Assembly (NCBI RefSeq): GCF_040954835.1
Contig: NC_090698.1
Location: 48,370,284-48,434,283 of the forward strand
Source of the DNA: Lepisosteus oculatus
Taxonomy: Eukaryota > Chordata > Actinopteri > Semionotiformes > Lepisosteidae
Direction of reading: 5' to 3'
Length of the DNA stretch: 64,000 nucleotides
Positions 12,826 through 26,192 of this stretch are shown one piece after another (position 1 is the first letter of the stretch; each line of letters opens with the position of its first letter). A model generated the notes under the pieces. The model saw nothing but the letters and a program-made list of their open reading frames with translations. It searched no databases and was not told where the DNA came from. Both the position numbers and the translations under genes were made by a program.

Positions 12826-15300
12826 TCTAGTCACACAAAAACATTCTCTTCCTGTAGGACCATAAAACAGTTTGTTTTCGGATCACTGCCACTTATAATT
12901 GGTAAATGATAATCAAACATCTGTAAACACCCTTTACTTTGGATGGGACTTTTAGTCCTTTACGTGATTTACAGTTTAGTGGGGCTGCTGGCACTTAATG
13001 GCCACCACTCTTCACCCTGGTCGATGCTGTAGTTCACAGGCAGATGAAGTGAACCCTCTCCTATATGTAAAGTACCTAGGGATTCTTTGGGATATTTACT
13101 TTATAAATGCAAGTAATGAATTAAACATGCTAGAATGACCAGATGTTGCAATCAATGCGTCCTGATACACTGGAATAAAATAGGTGTGTGAGGGCAGCCA
13201 TAGTCAATGTATCACTGTGTCACAGTAGCATCCCAAATTACTTCTTAATAGCACAAGGACAGAGTGCTAAGAAACTCACACAGTACTTAATGGAATTTGC
13301 ACAGAGCACAATCTTAATATTTTAATTTATTTTATGACATAAGACAGTACATCTCTAAATGTACTGTCAAAGCTATATTTGTCCCTGCATTGCAGGTTCA
13401 TTTATCTGCTTCAAGTGACACGAATTGCAGACCATCTAAAAATAAAGACAAACTTAATTTTGCTACTCTTAATTCCTTCTCCTTATTATTTCTGATGTTT
13501 AAGATAGCAATTGAAATCCTAATAAGTTATACTATATAGAAGTGAATAATTTATCTGCTAGCAAAGTGTTTATTTTGGTATGATTTTATATAACCCACAA
13601 AAGTACAGTATTTTTCATGTGTTCAAATGCATCAGTGCCCATAGTTTGGAGAGATCTCTGACTGAAGTGCAAATCTAAAGAAACACAATCAAAGAAAACT
13701 ATGATGTGTGTGCAATAAACCTAACATCTTGTACATTCTATTGTGGTTTTTTGTAGTTTAATGGTTTTCTACTGCAATATGCTTAGACCTTTAGATCTAT
13801 ATTATGTATAACTTGTTTGTTTTTTGCTTATTGTTCGACTCTTGATGTCTGTTAAAAAGCAGAACAAAATCAGTAACAAAGTTCTAGAGTAAAAACAGTT
13901 GTCTACAGGCAATAACACTTTTCTGTGATGTGCCTGCTGTACCATCTGGGAACATACAAAACCACCTTCACTGAGTGAAAGTTGGACCTCTGGTCAAATT
14001 AAATGAATTCTCTCTTGCAGACCCATTAAAAGGTAACTTTGGATCAGTGTAACATACAGTAGGCTTGCTGTCATCTGCCATGAACACAGTTTAAATTGCC
14101 AGACATAAATGTATTGAATTTTATTACATTTTCTTTTTGGATGAAAGAGAAAACGGCATCATGTTAAACACAGGAGAGTAAGACTTATGTGTTTTTTTAA
14201 ATGTTGTTGCCTATTGTGTGCCACCATTCCCTAAAGTCTTTGAAAACAGAAGCTCCTAATGAGAATTATGCAAGACAAAAGCTGACAGCATACAGGACAC
14301 CAGTGTTCGCAAAAAAACAGCTCACATAGTACTTCTTTGCCTCTGAGCATTCTGCTGCTACTCTGGCTTGTCAGCAATTTTGTTTGACAATATATCGGAA
14401 CTACACGAATAGCAGGCCTCTGCAAAGCTTTTAGAATCTCATCTCTGTCAACAGCCAGGGCTGCTGTCCTTGTGGTGGAGCTGAAGGGGTACCGATTCTC
14501 TTGATCATCACCTTCAGCACTCAACTGTCAATTTTATAGCTGTGTTTGTTGTCCCCTGTTGAAGTCCAGATGAAGCTGGGCCCGCACATGTTTTGGAAGC
14601 AAAATATTTGACTTGATCATTGGAATACAAACAAGAAACATTGGTCCATGACATAAGTGATGCTACCGTTCAAAATCAAAGTGGGTTATTCTTCAGCAAG
14701 AGTACACAGTATATTCATACAGTATATACCTCAACATTAGGAAAGAAATCATTGAATGTATTGATCCTTTTCTCTCACTTGACATCTGACTTCATATCTG
14801 ATGGCCTCTGAATAAAAAGAAACAATATAAAAAATACTACTAGCACATTAATCTGACACATTGTACATATTGCTTCCACAACACAGATTTTCTTTTGTTG
14901 TATAGCCCAGTGTCTCCCAGCAGATCAGACGAGGAACCATTAAGCATGCTGTAGATTCAATAGTCTGTAGCAAGACTATTAAGAGGTCCTCAAAGAGAGA
15001 GTCCTTCAGCAGCGATAAAAGAGACTGGGCTCTGGTTTGTATGGTATCATATGGAAATTGTCATTTGGGCCAAGTATTGGAGTGACAGGATATGGGAGGA
15101 GTGGAGGTTATGTGGTAATAAATATGCATTAAGTACTTTATGTAATGTTTTAAGGACCACACATTTCTCCGTGTGCTTCAAAGACTTATCTCATGGCAGG
15201 TTGCTGATCCACTGGAGAGTCATTTATAGGAGGTGGTACTGTGCCTTTCTATCCTCCGTCTTGTAGATGGCTTTGATCACCCTGTTCTATGTCAGGTTTC
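12826..15300. other. Intergenic, no gene seen
   Basis: AT-rich, without coding exons. Several weak open frames (14,231-14,524 minus; 15,051-15,266 plus) were read and show no family motif. Confidence 0.5.
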
Positions 15301-15750
15301 TGTGCTGCAGGAGAATAAAACAAAGGCTAAGAAAGCGAAAGCTCAAAATCCATTCTCTATATAATTAATCACCCGCTGTGCTGAAACACTGCAGATGAAA
15401 CAAAAGAAAGCAAACATGCTCTATTTGGAAGCAGAAGCTTGATAAGAAATGTATTGCTTTTCTTTCTCTTGTAATTGGAATGGAAGGGAGGCTTTTCAGG
15501 GCGTTTATTTCAGAGTCATACTGTCACTGACAGAATAGCAAATTGAAGCAGGCAAGTGAGATTCTCCAACTTTTCCATCACAGCAAACAAAAAGGCCTCA
15601 ATTATGGCTCATCTACATTTGAGCATCAAATGAAGAGACTGATGCCATAATGATGTTGTTATTTTGATAATGTTGCCTGTCAGCATTTCTGGATATTCTG
15701 CATATTGACAGACAGGCACCTGTGAATGTCAAGTAATTGTCTACACCATT
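15300..15750. promoter_or_regulatory. Candidate conserved non-coding element
   Basis: A stretch of about 450 bp with no repeat signature and balanced composition. It carries homeodomain- and TALE-like words: TAATTG near 15,475 and repeated TGACAG/CTGTCA near 15,530, 15,680 and 15,710. This texture is common in vertebrate developmental enhancers, but conservation cannot be tested here. Confidence 0.25.
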
Positions 15751-18700
15751 TATAAAATAGAAGTAATAATAACAACAAAAAACCCAGTCCCTTTTACAGT
15801 ACGTATCCCTCGGAATGTGAAAAGTGTGCTGGTTCTGGACTCCACCCTTTTATACAACTGAAGCTGACATCTACTGTAGTATACAGTATATAGTACAGTT
15901 TCCTTTAATTTACTGTACTTTCAAAGGAACAGCCTTTGTCTACCTCCAATTAATAATTCTAATTCAGGTGCAATTTCTTCTGTGATCCATAATTGTGTCA
16001 GACGTACTGTATGTGCCGACATTTGCAGCATAACCATTATGATCTGTTATTATTCTTTATACCCAAGGGAACAGACAAGAGGCACATATTAAAATGCAAT
16101 TGTTTATGATGCACAAACAAAACTCCATAATATGGTCTTTGGAATAGTATCTGTCTGCCTTTAAAAAGTATTATGAAGTTTTTTACTGGTAGTAACAGAA
16201 TCTAAACGACCTTAATTTACAGGCTACCTCAACTAGAATGCTACAGTTTGTACGAATCTACCTTTTATTCAACATTTCAGCTCTGCTTGGAAATGTAATC
16301 ATGGAATTGTGTTTAGAACAAAATTTTGTATTCATTTATCATATATTACACAAAACAATTATCTACTATTTGCTATCATCTCTATTTAATCATCAGGTAA
16401 AAAAACAAATTATGAAAAGATTGCGAAAATCATTGCATTGCCTTTTAAAACCAAAGTATGTATTTACGTTAAGTAACAGCACTACTTTAGTGTATAAAAA
16501 ACCTAAATATGAACTTTTTTGTTTGGCAAATATTTGTGCATAAATGAGGCCCATTAATACCAACTTAACCAATTACTCTCTTGAGAATTGTACAGCTTGA
16601 AAACACAAATGAACAAGCAAACTGGGGGAGACCAGGCAGATGTCATAATCCCCAAATCTGGTGCAACAAACCTGTTTTATTCTGTCCAGTAGCACGCACA
16701 AGACTGCATTCCTATCTCAAATGCTTGAAGTCAGACTTGTTAAGATATTAATTAAAAACGGGATGTCTGCCATCATACCAAAAGGAATCCGATTGCTATT
16801 GTCTCAGAGCATTCAGTTTCACAGACTTGACAACTTGTGGAGGCTTTTTCATCCATATTGAAATTTGTTCTCTGGGGAAATTAATCATTCCTCACTATTG
16901 CAATTGCAAATTGACTTGAATTCATTTGGGTATCTATATTATGTATGTTGGTGTGGTTTAACCAGTGATTCTTTATTAACTGCATGTACTTTATACATAA
17001 AGTTTTTGTTTATAAAGCTTTTGTGTATAACTAATTTACAACAAAAGGTTGATGTGCACTTTGGGCTTATTTTTCATTTGAATTTAATTCAATCATTTTT
17101 AATCCCTTTATTCATTGTAGTTGTGTTAAGTAGTACAAAATTAATATTTTTTTTGCAATTAAAGAAATTCAAGTATTTGAAAAAAAAATTTCAAATGTTT
17201 TGAGGTGTTATGTGTTTTTATAGTTACTACATATTAAAGTATATCTGCAATTTATTTAGGTATTGTTTGCCTTTGCTGCTTAAAAAAAAATTGAGAAAGT
17301 GAAGTGAGGAAATATGATTATATGTTCCACCTTGTTGCTGGTGAAATTTTCAAATGTGCTTCCACATGTTTTTCACCTTGTGATACACTAAACTGAAGTC
17401 TATTTTCAGGATCTGTATGCAATAAAACACTAAGTGAAAAAGATTATTCTAAACAAAAATTAGAGCAGAACATCACAAAGTAAAAAAAGATGTGCCACAG
17501 AATGAACTGGCATAAACCCGTTTTTAACAGATACTTGTACAGTATATTAAAATGTTACAGAAACATGAGACTACAGTATGATAATTTGTTTAATCTGCAC
17601 ATTAAAATTAATCATCTTCAGATGTCTGTGGCTTCTAAATAGTTTTTTTATGTGAATTGAACTTATAACTTGCCACAGAAACTGTCTTTCTCAATTGTAT
17701 TATAATAGACAAGATTTTTGTAACAATCTGCAAACTCCATTAAAAACTAAGAAAATGATTTTACAATGGTAATAAAAGTCTCATTAAATAGTCACTGGAA
17801 CTAAACGTTTCTATAACGGATGATTAGGTTTGTAAAGTGTAGTGATCAGGGATCAAATTCTCTCTTACAAATTAACTTCACTGTCTCTCTGGCTGTCTGT
17901 AGCAAATGGCATAAAGTCACATTAAGCATGTAGAACCAGAATATTCAACAACCACAGTGTAATGCCATTCCTGTTGACTAGGTGGTACTCTTGTTTAACA
18001 TGGTGTTCATTTCTGCTGGTAAGAAAAACTATTTTCCCATCTCTGTTTTTCTTAAATATTGCAGAAATTCCCAGTTCCCAAATTTACTGGTATTAATTAT
18101 TCATGATACATTTCTGAAATGAAAAGCAGTTTTCACTGCTCTGAATTGCATTCACTCTCCTGCAGCATACTGTACAACAGAAGAAGGGGTCTGTGTGCTT
18201 GGTGCACCTGCTAAGGTGGATTTAATTTGCACTTGGTGATTGTGCTGAACTTGGGTGTCAGAGGCATAACAGGTGACAGGTGACAAGGTCAGATGACTTG
18301 GCTAAAGGAAAACTACAAAACTCACAGGATTAAAAATTGTAAAAAAAAATGTAGTTAATCGGCGAAGAATCGTACTGCAGATTACTGCTAATTCAGAGTT
18401 AGAAAGGCTTTGATGGTGAATTTTGTTAAAATTCGCAAAATGTTGGAAAGTACATCAAGTAAGGTAAGGACCATAACAGCACAGCAACATAAATTCTTTG
18501 CAGTGTAATATATTTTATTTCTTTTTGCGTTTGATTTCTAATTTAGTCAGTTTAGGCAGTCTTTTTTTTTCTCAAGAATGCAATGCTTATCTTAAAAAAA
18601 TTAATTGTTTTGAGGATCTTCACAATTGAAAACAAATACCAATAGGATAGGGATACATCTAAAGGATAATAGCCCCTGTGTTCATAATTTACTGCATTTA

Positions 18701-19430
18701 AACAATGAGATACTTGTTGCAATTTAATATTAAATTAACTAATATTGCCTGTAGTAAACCTTCATGTGTTGGTGCTGTTAATACAACAGCTTCCCTGGCA
18801 GCCTGTCTGTTTGTGTCTCTTCCTAATTCAGTCTATGCATTTCAGATGTCTCTGTACAAGAAACACTCTTTGATGACTGTAATTTTTTCCCTTCACTTGC
18901 TAACTGTTCTTAGCAATTTTGAGATTAAGGAAATCAGTCTGCCATTTCTAAATTCATATCAACATACTTGTCATGCAATTCTGTGCTACCTGACTTAAAA
19001 TGAATGATGGGATATCCAACAAAAAAGAGGGGAGGGAAATTGAAGAGCTTGTCAGCTCTGACTGGCAGAACAGCTTAATTGATTTTTCAAATTTATCATA
19101 ATTTCTGTCACGTACAGTATGCCTTCTTCTCAGTCTGTGTGCTTGCTAACTATGTTGACAGTACATTTAGTATTAAGAGACAAGAGTAATTCATTCTGTA
19201 CTTGGTGACAGAGTTCTATTTTACTCTATTTTTCCTTTTTATGTGTTCTAAGTATTTAGACAAAATGAAAAATGTAATACAAATTCTATGACAATGCAAA
19301 TCTCACTTTTTTGGGTATTCCTTATGGAATAGGATTTCCAATACTGAAGTCACTTAAAAAAAGGAAAGTTTATGCACATCATTTCATAATTTGCCAAACA
19401 CTGGCCCTATTTACAGTTAATGCATAATGG
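15751..19430. other. Intergenic, no gene seen
   Basis: AT-rich DNA with long A/T runs. The frames at 16,238-16,543 and 16,865-17,203 are hydrophobic low-complexity translations of AT-rich DNA, not genes. Confidence 0.5.
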
Positions 19431-20550
19431 CCTGGTCAGGAGGGTGTAAAAGAAAGAAGACAGATTCAATAATAAATTCATTAGTGAACAGGTGAATGAG
19501 GCAAATTACGGAAAATTAAACAATTGCCATAGGAAAAAAATGTTTGTTGTTTTTGTCAGGTTTAATAAGTATATGGAAGCCCGTCCATAAATAAGTAAAC
19601 AGATGGTGGTAGAAAAATAGAGTGTTAGAGAAATCAAGAGGTTAAATTAATCCCCTTGAAGAAAGAGAGGTTCCGTTTGTCAGCTTCATCTGAATGGAGG
19701 GAAGAGAGGAAAGCAGTCCATTAAAATTCCTCTTGTGTTATGGACAGTCCAATTAAGACTTTGTGGTTGGAAACTGGCAAAGAGTTGATGGGTCTTGCTC
19801 AGAAAAAAAGCAATGATGTAAAGCAAGTCTGACACAGAGTCTGTTCTACTTTGTCTACCTAACTCTCAGATTACACAGGAAGTATGAAAATAAAAAACGT
19901 CAGACCAAATTCATACATTAACAGGGCTTCTCTGCACACTTAACCAGATGCACCAGCTGAAAAGGTTATAATATTTTGTTTTTCCCACTTTTGGGATATT
20001 TTTTTATTTTTGCTTCCAAACTGTTTTATTCTTTGTCTCGAGCCTAAATTCATACACTTTGATTACAATAAATGGATAGAACTGAAAACAGATTTGCAAA
20101 GTCTACATGTGCCTCACTCCCAGCTCCCAGCTCCCAGCTGCAAGGGCTGTGACGGGGACCTCAGCTGATTAATGATTGACGATTCCATGTGGGCTCTATG
20201 AAATGAAATAATGAAGAAACCCCCCAGAAAAATCCTTAACAAAAGAAGAACACGGAAAAAGAAGCCCTTTTCGAGTCAAGGAATATCAAAGCCAAATGGT
20301 CTGTTTAGATGATTTTTCCATGTTTTCTAACTTTCTTTCAGTGTTCACGTACAATGAAGAAGTGCACATGATCTGTCATCCATTGCAGGTTTAAAGAAAA
20401 GCTGACACCTGAGAGCGGAGCCTGCACAAGGCTGATAAGAAGTTATGATTTATGATGACAGACGGACTCTCTGTATGGCAGTGTGTATCTGGTTAGCTCA
20501 TTTGTCTGTCAGGTGATGAAGCACAACATAACCATCTTAGAATATCAAGG
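19430..20550. promoter_or_regulatory. Candidate conserved non-coding block
   Basis: No repeat family or coding frame is visible, yet the sequence is rich in homeobox and bZIP-like words: ATTAATGATTGACG near 20,170, TTAATCCCC near 19,650, and CAATTAAG near 19,750. A short tandem (CCCAGCT)n lies at 20,118-20,140. The call rests on texture only. Confidence 0.22.
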
Positions 20551-22140
20551 GATGTACCCTGTAGGTGAGGCTGGGGGTAAAGTGGACATAAATCTGTACT
20601 CTTGTTTTGCCACAAGAGTTTATTAAATGCTTTCTGAGAGTGCAATGATTTGGTGATCAGAGGTAAATATGACTAAATTGTTATACCTAGTTAACTGATG
20701 ATGTTTGTTATGCACATTCAGTGAACATTTTTATTAGCGAACCCATTGTGCTCATGCATTACTCATACTGCATGAAGTTTCATTTCCTGCTAGGAGATAT
20801 CTTTAACTTTAACCTACTTTTAACGACTTTTGTGCTCATAAAAGAAGTTGTGAAGACAGCTGTCTGCTGACTGACGTGTCACAAAAAACTGCATATGGAA
20901 AATTTCTTTATGATAAGAAAACATTTCCACGCTTCTTCGGTGAGCGGGTTTCTTTTATCAATTCGGCACGAAAAAAATGGTTTGGTAGAAAATAACTTTC
21001 CAGAACTTTTCCTCAGGTTAAACACTGCTACAAATAGTAAGACTAGAGGTTGATTGAGGAAAAAGGGATGTGTTATGACATGTTAACAATGTTACATTGT
21101 TTTTTTTTATTCATAATGCTATTTGTGAACAAACTCAGCACTGCTCTCAAAGAACAAAAACTACTTCAGAACCATAGGCAGTAACAGGAAATGAAACATC
21201 AACAATTACCTTGCAACTGTATGTATGTTTTAAATGTTTGTTTCTGGTATTATTAGAAAATCCTAAATTGCAAGCCAGAATTAATCTTAAAAAACATGTT
21301 TAAATGTCTTTCTTTGACTACCATATGTTTTTTTTACTGATATTAAAGTCATGTTTGTATATCATTTATGAAACAAATAGATTATGAAATAGGTACAGTA
21401 CCAGTACTGGTATTTCAGATCTAAGTATATGTTTGTTGAATCCAAAGCATATTAGTAACTTTTCTACCCACATATGAGGTATATACAGCAAAAGTGTCTT
21501 CAAAAAACAAAACATAATAATATTAAATAATGCCAAAATAATATCACTTGTGCTGTTCCAACACTACCATCTCCCAACATAAGCATGAAGCACATGTTAT
21601 ATTTGGCATACAAGAAAACTGATGTCAAAGTGAGCATTTCACTTTTGGAAAAAAAAGCTGACATATAGAAATAGCAGTATTAATGTGGTTTTTTTTTCTG
21701 TTCTGTGCTCTTAATATGAATGTTAGCATCTGCTTTGCATGCAGAAGACAGATGTGTGAAAAAATAAACCCATTTCTCTTTTGATCCTTGATTGATCTCA
21801 CTGGAAAGCAAGTCAGCACTGATTAACCCAACATATGTAATTCCCTTTCATATTTCTGAAAATTGACTGTATATTAAAATCCTGCTTCACAAATTGCCAC
21901 CCATTTACTTAACGAGGAGGAATGCTATGCAGATTTTTTAAATAATTAGTAGAGGCACAGAGATACTTTTCATGAAAACAATGGTGATATGTCTATACAA
22001 GTCAGGATTAGAGATTAGCTCATAATGTCTGGCTCTTGTTTTGTACGTGTCTTGTCTCATACTGAACAAGAGAGCACCACAAAGCACAAACAACGAAGCA
22101 TTAAACAACAGATAAAAATGAAAACTGTGTGAGTCCTGCA
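20551..22140. other. Intergenic, no gene seen
   Basis: AT-rich sequence with no recognised gene or repeat. Confidence 0.5.
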
Positions 22141-22148
22141 GTAAGAGG

Positions 22149-22400
22149 GGGTGGCATGGTGTAGGGGGTAGGCCTATGTACTCATAACTGGGAGGTTGTG
22201 GATTCAAATCCCTACAGTAGACTGTATCCTGAGTGAGATACCATACCACGGTTGCTCCAGTCCACCTGGCTGTATACTGTATGTGGGGACCAGCACTCCT
22301 GGGGGCAATCCCAGTGTCTCATCCAGAGGGGGAAAGTCACATGCTGTTAAGTTACAGAAGCCTAGATGAGCTCTGGCCTGCTGTGACTCTGGTATTGGCT
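22149..22400 (+). repeat. tRNA-derived SINE
   Basis: An A-box-like GGCATGGTGTAGGGGGTAGG lies about 35 bp before a B-box-like GGTTGTGGATTCAAATCC. A body follows containing GTTGCTCCAGTCCACCTGGC and a CTGTATACTGTATGTGGGG segment. Box spacing is as in tRNA genes, but the sequence does not fold as an intact tRNA. Both flanks are AT-rich unique DNA. Confidence 0.6.
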
Positions 22401-23285
22401 TTACTGAGTCAAAGATGGTTTTTATTCTCACACTCCAATATTCTGTTACTTTATTTGAAACATCGAAAGTCTTTTTTTTCTGCAGTAGTTTGATCAAAAA
22501 AGAAAAAGCTACTATTGATATAAGAAATATCATTACTCTTTCTTATTAGAGTGTCAGACATCATGAACTTTGCAGACACATTCTGATTGTATTTCTGAAC
22601 CACATTCTCTGTATTCAATGGCTGCAGTAATTTCTGCCAAAACATGTAGTTAAACCTCTATGATGACATGAAACTGCTTCACACGGTGAGCTCCTAGGAT
22701 CTGAAAATTGAAACAAGCAGGTACAATTTGGACTAATCCAACCAACTTATTTTTCTACTTTTATTTTAACAGTGAAAGTATTGAGAAAACAAATATATAA
22801 AAAAAGACACCCGGTACATGTCTGTTTGATTCTTCTCAGTCATAGGAGAAACCCTTTAATCTAGATAGAAGATAAATGTAAATACGATTTTTCTTTGGTC
22901 CGCCATAAGGTGGTGTTGTGACTAAAGGTAAAAACATCTCTACATAAAAAAGTGCAAGGAAAGAGCATCGCATGTATCCCTATGTCTTCATGTCTTTTTC
23001 TGTTTTTACCAAGTAAGACACACCAGCTATACATTAGTGTAGTGTTATGTTTGTAGAAAATTGTGCCTCTGAAACTAATGGAACTACTACAGCCTATCAA
23101 CCTACATTTGATACAGAGAGATCTCTTTGCCTGCCCACGCATAGGCATACTCATAGTACATAAAATAATGGATGTGTATTTTAATAAGGAACCTGGAAAT
23201 CAGAATGGCTTATTCCAAATTAATTAACTGTGCCGGTAAACAGCACTTGTGTAAATTGATGAACGGCATGAAAAAATGGTACAAT
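22401..23285. other. Intergenic, no gene seen
   Basis: AT-rich sequence; several short minus-strand frames show no domain. Confidence 0.5.
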
Positions 23286-23290
23286 TATAA

Positions 23291-23690
23291 GATAGTTCAG
23301 GTGGGTAGCTGCGTCAGCATGCGTAGGCTGCAAAGGAACAAGTAATAGGTTTATTCCATGCTGAAAAAAAGAAGAAAGAGAACACAACGTTTCAGCCGTG
23401 GAGCCTTCTTCAGGTGTGATAGAGACAGGGCAGTAGGCAAAGGTAAAGTAGCGGAAGAACAAAGGTTGGGAGGGAGGAGGAGTGAGAGGCGGGAGCAGGG
23501 GACAGAAAGAGAGGCCAATCAAGAGGTGTGAAGCCAGAATGGGTGCAGAGAGGTGTGAAATGAAACTTCCAATGAATTGAGAAAATTTAAAAGAACAGTA
23601 ATCTGTCGTTAAGGGAAGGGAGAATGTGTGATCCTAGCTGCAGAATAATTTTAGTTTCGGTGGTCTTTCTGATGTATGAGTTCAATTATA
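23291..23690 (-). mobile_element. Penelope-like element, 3' fragment, minus strand
   Basis: This is the reverse complement of the 12.2-12.8 kb element. Both share the GCATGCTGACGCAGCTACCC end, TTCAGCATGGAATAAACC, the CTGAAGAAGGCTCC repeat core and the C-rich ACCTTTGTTC region. It runs back into the last 30 or so codons of the GIY-YIG frame, where it is truncated near 23,690. An extra segment of a few bases (near 23,450) and scattered substitutions separate the copies. Confidence 0.8.
23383..23418 (-). ncRNA. Hammerhead-like motif, second copy
   Basis: On the minus strand CTGAAGA (23413-23407) is followed by GGC, a six-base loop, GCT and GAAAC, then GTTGTGTT. Compared with the 12.7 kb copy, stem II keeps pairing through a G-U wobble (GCC to GCT). 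The ACAC/GTGT stem I is retained. Confidence 0.4.
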
Positions 23691-24235
23691 AGATATTTCA
23701 GATAAGTTCAGTTTACACTGTCAGAGTCACCAGCAATAAACTATTCTCCTGTCACAAGTTGCATAGAAATGGACATGGAATAAAATCAGGCTTCTGATGA
23801 CTCTAGAGTCATACAGTACCTATTTAACTACTATTATAACTACTGGTAAGTGGAAAATGTGAAAGAGGACATTTTTTCAGCTTCCAAAGACATTCGATTC
23901 ACTCTTCAAGAAGGTTGTGGGAAAGCAATAGAGTCATGAGGCAGAGATGAACAATACTAATTTCTGGATAGCTAAAATAAAGAAAACTAATGCCAAGATT
24001 TAATAGCAGCTTCATTCTTTCCCAGTCTCTCTATGTCTACATCGTGTTGAGGTTATTACCGCCTCTACACAGGGTGAATTCAGTGATTCAGGAATAAAAT
24101 GTGAAATTAATTTTACAGTACTCCAGAATTACACTTGAAAATGTCCTAAAGCTGCTGAGAGTGGACCACCATTTTCTTAGAATGTGAAATTCAGAAGGTT
24201 GTTGGGTCGGGCATATGATGAGGTGCTTGTTTGTT
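23691..24235. other. Intergenic, no gene seen
   Basis: AT-rich sequence between the Penelope-like fragment and the LINE remnant; nothing recognised. Confidence 0.5.
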
Positions 24236-25690
24236 TAGTCCAGTGATTCCCATTCTTGAGCCCAGAAGGAGTTTGCTTTGCAGTCTTGTTAGCGAGGGTT
24301 TTTCCAGATTGGTTTTCTTGAAGGACATTCTTGTGAATTAAATATGTCCTTGTGAACTGGCAGAGGAGGAGCGTTTTGGACCCTTTTGAGTATTTTGTGG
24401 GTTATTGCAAGTTGTCAGGTGTGTACAGCAGTGACGTTTGCTTGGACAGGGAGCCAGGAGAGTGGGGTGGAGTATAGAGTTCCAGTGATGATGTGCAAGA
24501 TGGTATTCAGCTGAGTGTCTACTCTGTGAGTACTGTATATGATGATTATATGATATCGTGAGCAGACAGGGTTATATTATTTTGCTAAGACAGACAGTAA
24601 AAAGGCTGACATCTGGAGGATGGTAGATGTTTTGCCCCATATAGTACAAGCAAGTTTGTAGATCACTTTGTTCTTTGTTTTCACCTTGGCTGCTGGAGAC
24701 TTTGGTCCCAGAAGCATCCTGTCTAGGGTCGCTCCAAGATATATTGGAAGATGATGGTGCTGTATTTTCTGATTGTTCATCTGAATGATAAGCTGTTGGA
24801 TTAACTGCATACTGTTTTGTGGGCTTTGTTTGTATTGTGTGTTGTGTTGAAGAACTGTTCAAGTTTTGACATGTCCTATGTCCTCATTTAGGACCCAGTC
24901 CAAGGTGTCGAAATTTGGGGTTTACTGTATGTTGTCAGACAGGTGTCAACTTTCAGGATACAGTTTTTGAGATATCATTTCTGTCCTGTTTAAACACGGT
25001 GAGAGCCAATACTGATCCTTGAGGGAGTCAATTTGTCTTGTTTCCATGTACTTACTTCTTGTCTGAGGTGAACTCTGAATAGTCTGTTGCAGCATTGTTT
25101 GGATTTTTTGTGGTAAGGAAAGTATTCTCTGTTCCATCTGGATGAATGGAATATCCCTTGTTATTTGGGGTCCTGAATAATTAATTTCTTGCTTCCCAGC
25201 CCATAAGTACCTCACCAACTAGGTGGAGGCAGGGAAGGCAGCTATTTCTGTTTCCAGCTGGAACTGGAAGGTTTATAACCATTGGCTATATGGAAGCCAC
25301 CAACCCCTGTGAGGTTAGAACATGTTGTTTCTGCCAGATGGGTTGTTTGGGCAATATCAGTTCAGCCATGTTTTGCCTGTGGGTGATAGCATAACCTTTG
25401 ATGGAGTGTTGACCTGCCACTACTGTTCCAATGTGGGTTTCCTTCATGCAGATGATTTCAGTTGTGCTTTGGGCAGCAAGGACTTTGATGAGGCTGCGCT
25501 TGGCTACTGACAGGCCCTCACTATTTAGTTGAAGTATTAGGAGAACTGGCCCGGCAGTGATAAGCTTCTCATTAATCATCTTGGCTTTGGGACCTAGACT
25601 AGGATTCTTTGAGATTCTTCTCCTGAAGCTTCTCTTAGAATTCAGTCTCTTAGCCAGATCATTAGCTTCCCTGGGCATGCCTGGGTACTG
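24236..25690 (-). mobile_element. Jockey-group LINE remnant (endonuclease and reverse-transcriptase pieces)
   Basis: On the minus strand, 25,678-25,286 encodes the start of an APE-type endonuclease: VLLILQLNSEGLSVAKR, then AAQSTTEIICMKETH, matching the family pattern ILQWN-EGLS-AKR...VICLQETH. After a large internal deletion come reverse-transcriptase C-terminal pieces: a SVLALTLF-like segment near 24,990, VLNEDIGH near 24,880, then IYLGATLDRMLLGPKS and KLACTIWGKTST at 24,740-24,640, matching YLGVTLDR...RKLAGTSWGA. Frameshifts and stops break it into several frames. It is a dead non-LTR retrotransposon; clade assignment is from remembered motif patterns. Confidence 0.75.
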
Positions 25691-26060
25691 ACGTGAATAC
25701 TAATCCATTGCTCCACCATAGTACACTGAAAATGTACTAAAGAAAACCACACACCATCTGTTGCTACAATACGTTCATGTCAATTATACACAATTATGTG
25801 TGTGTATCTACCTTTTAACCATGTTACATGGGGTAAATTGTTATTGTGTGAATTGTTGTATTCTAGTTTGGTAAAACACAGAGTATAACAGATTATTCCT
25901 TTCCTAGGTAACAGTCTAGGTTAAATCAAAGATGCTTTAACTGGTAGTGTGGAGTGGGAGTGTGGGAGTGTTAAATTGTCATCTAGTTGTACAAACCTTA
26001 AACCATAAAGGTACACATGTAACATGGCTCATTCAGTTTGAGCCAATTACGGTAATGGAT
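25691..26060. other. Intergenic, no gene seen
   Basis: Unique-looking AT-rich sequence; no feature recognised. Confidence 0.5.
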
Positions 26061-26074
26061 CACACAATAGATTT

Positions 26075-26192
26075 TTTTTTATTTAGTGGAGTTCCTAGCC
26101 CCGCCTTGCGTCCATTGCTTGCTGGGATAGGTTCCGGCTCCACCACAACTCTGAATTGGAAGAAGTGGCTAGAAAATGGGTGGATAGATTTT
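26075..26192 (+). repeat. tRNA-SINE 3' tail fragment
   Basis: It contains ATTGCTTGCTGGGATAGG, TTCCGGCTCCACC, GAATTGGAAGAAGTGGCTAG and AAAATGGGTGGATAG. This is the same 3' module as the SINE ending at 7,115, here with the head and body missing. Confidence 0.65.

Noticed and set aside
12595..12909. 104-codon frame with PLLPPLTPPPSQPL (and its near copy at 23,220-23,522 minus)
   Set aside because: It translates the non-coding 3' region of the Penelope-like element. Its presence in both copies reflects repeat identity, not a gene.
16865..17203. 112-codon hydrophobic frame that could suggest a membrane protein
   Set aside because: Phe/Leu/Lys-rich translation of AT-rich DNA without family motifs, splice sites or a promoter.
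22149..22230. Possible functional tRNA gene
   Set aside because: Box A and B spacing is tRNA-like, but no cloverleaf with a matched acceptor stem forms; the SINE body follows.
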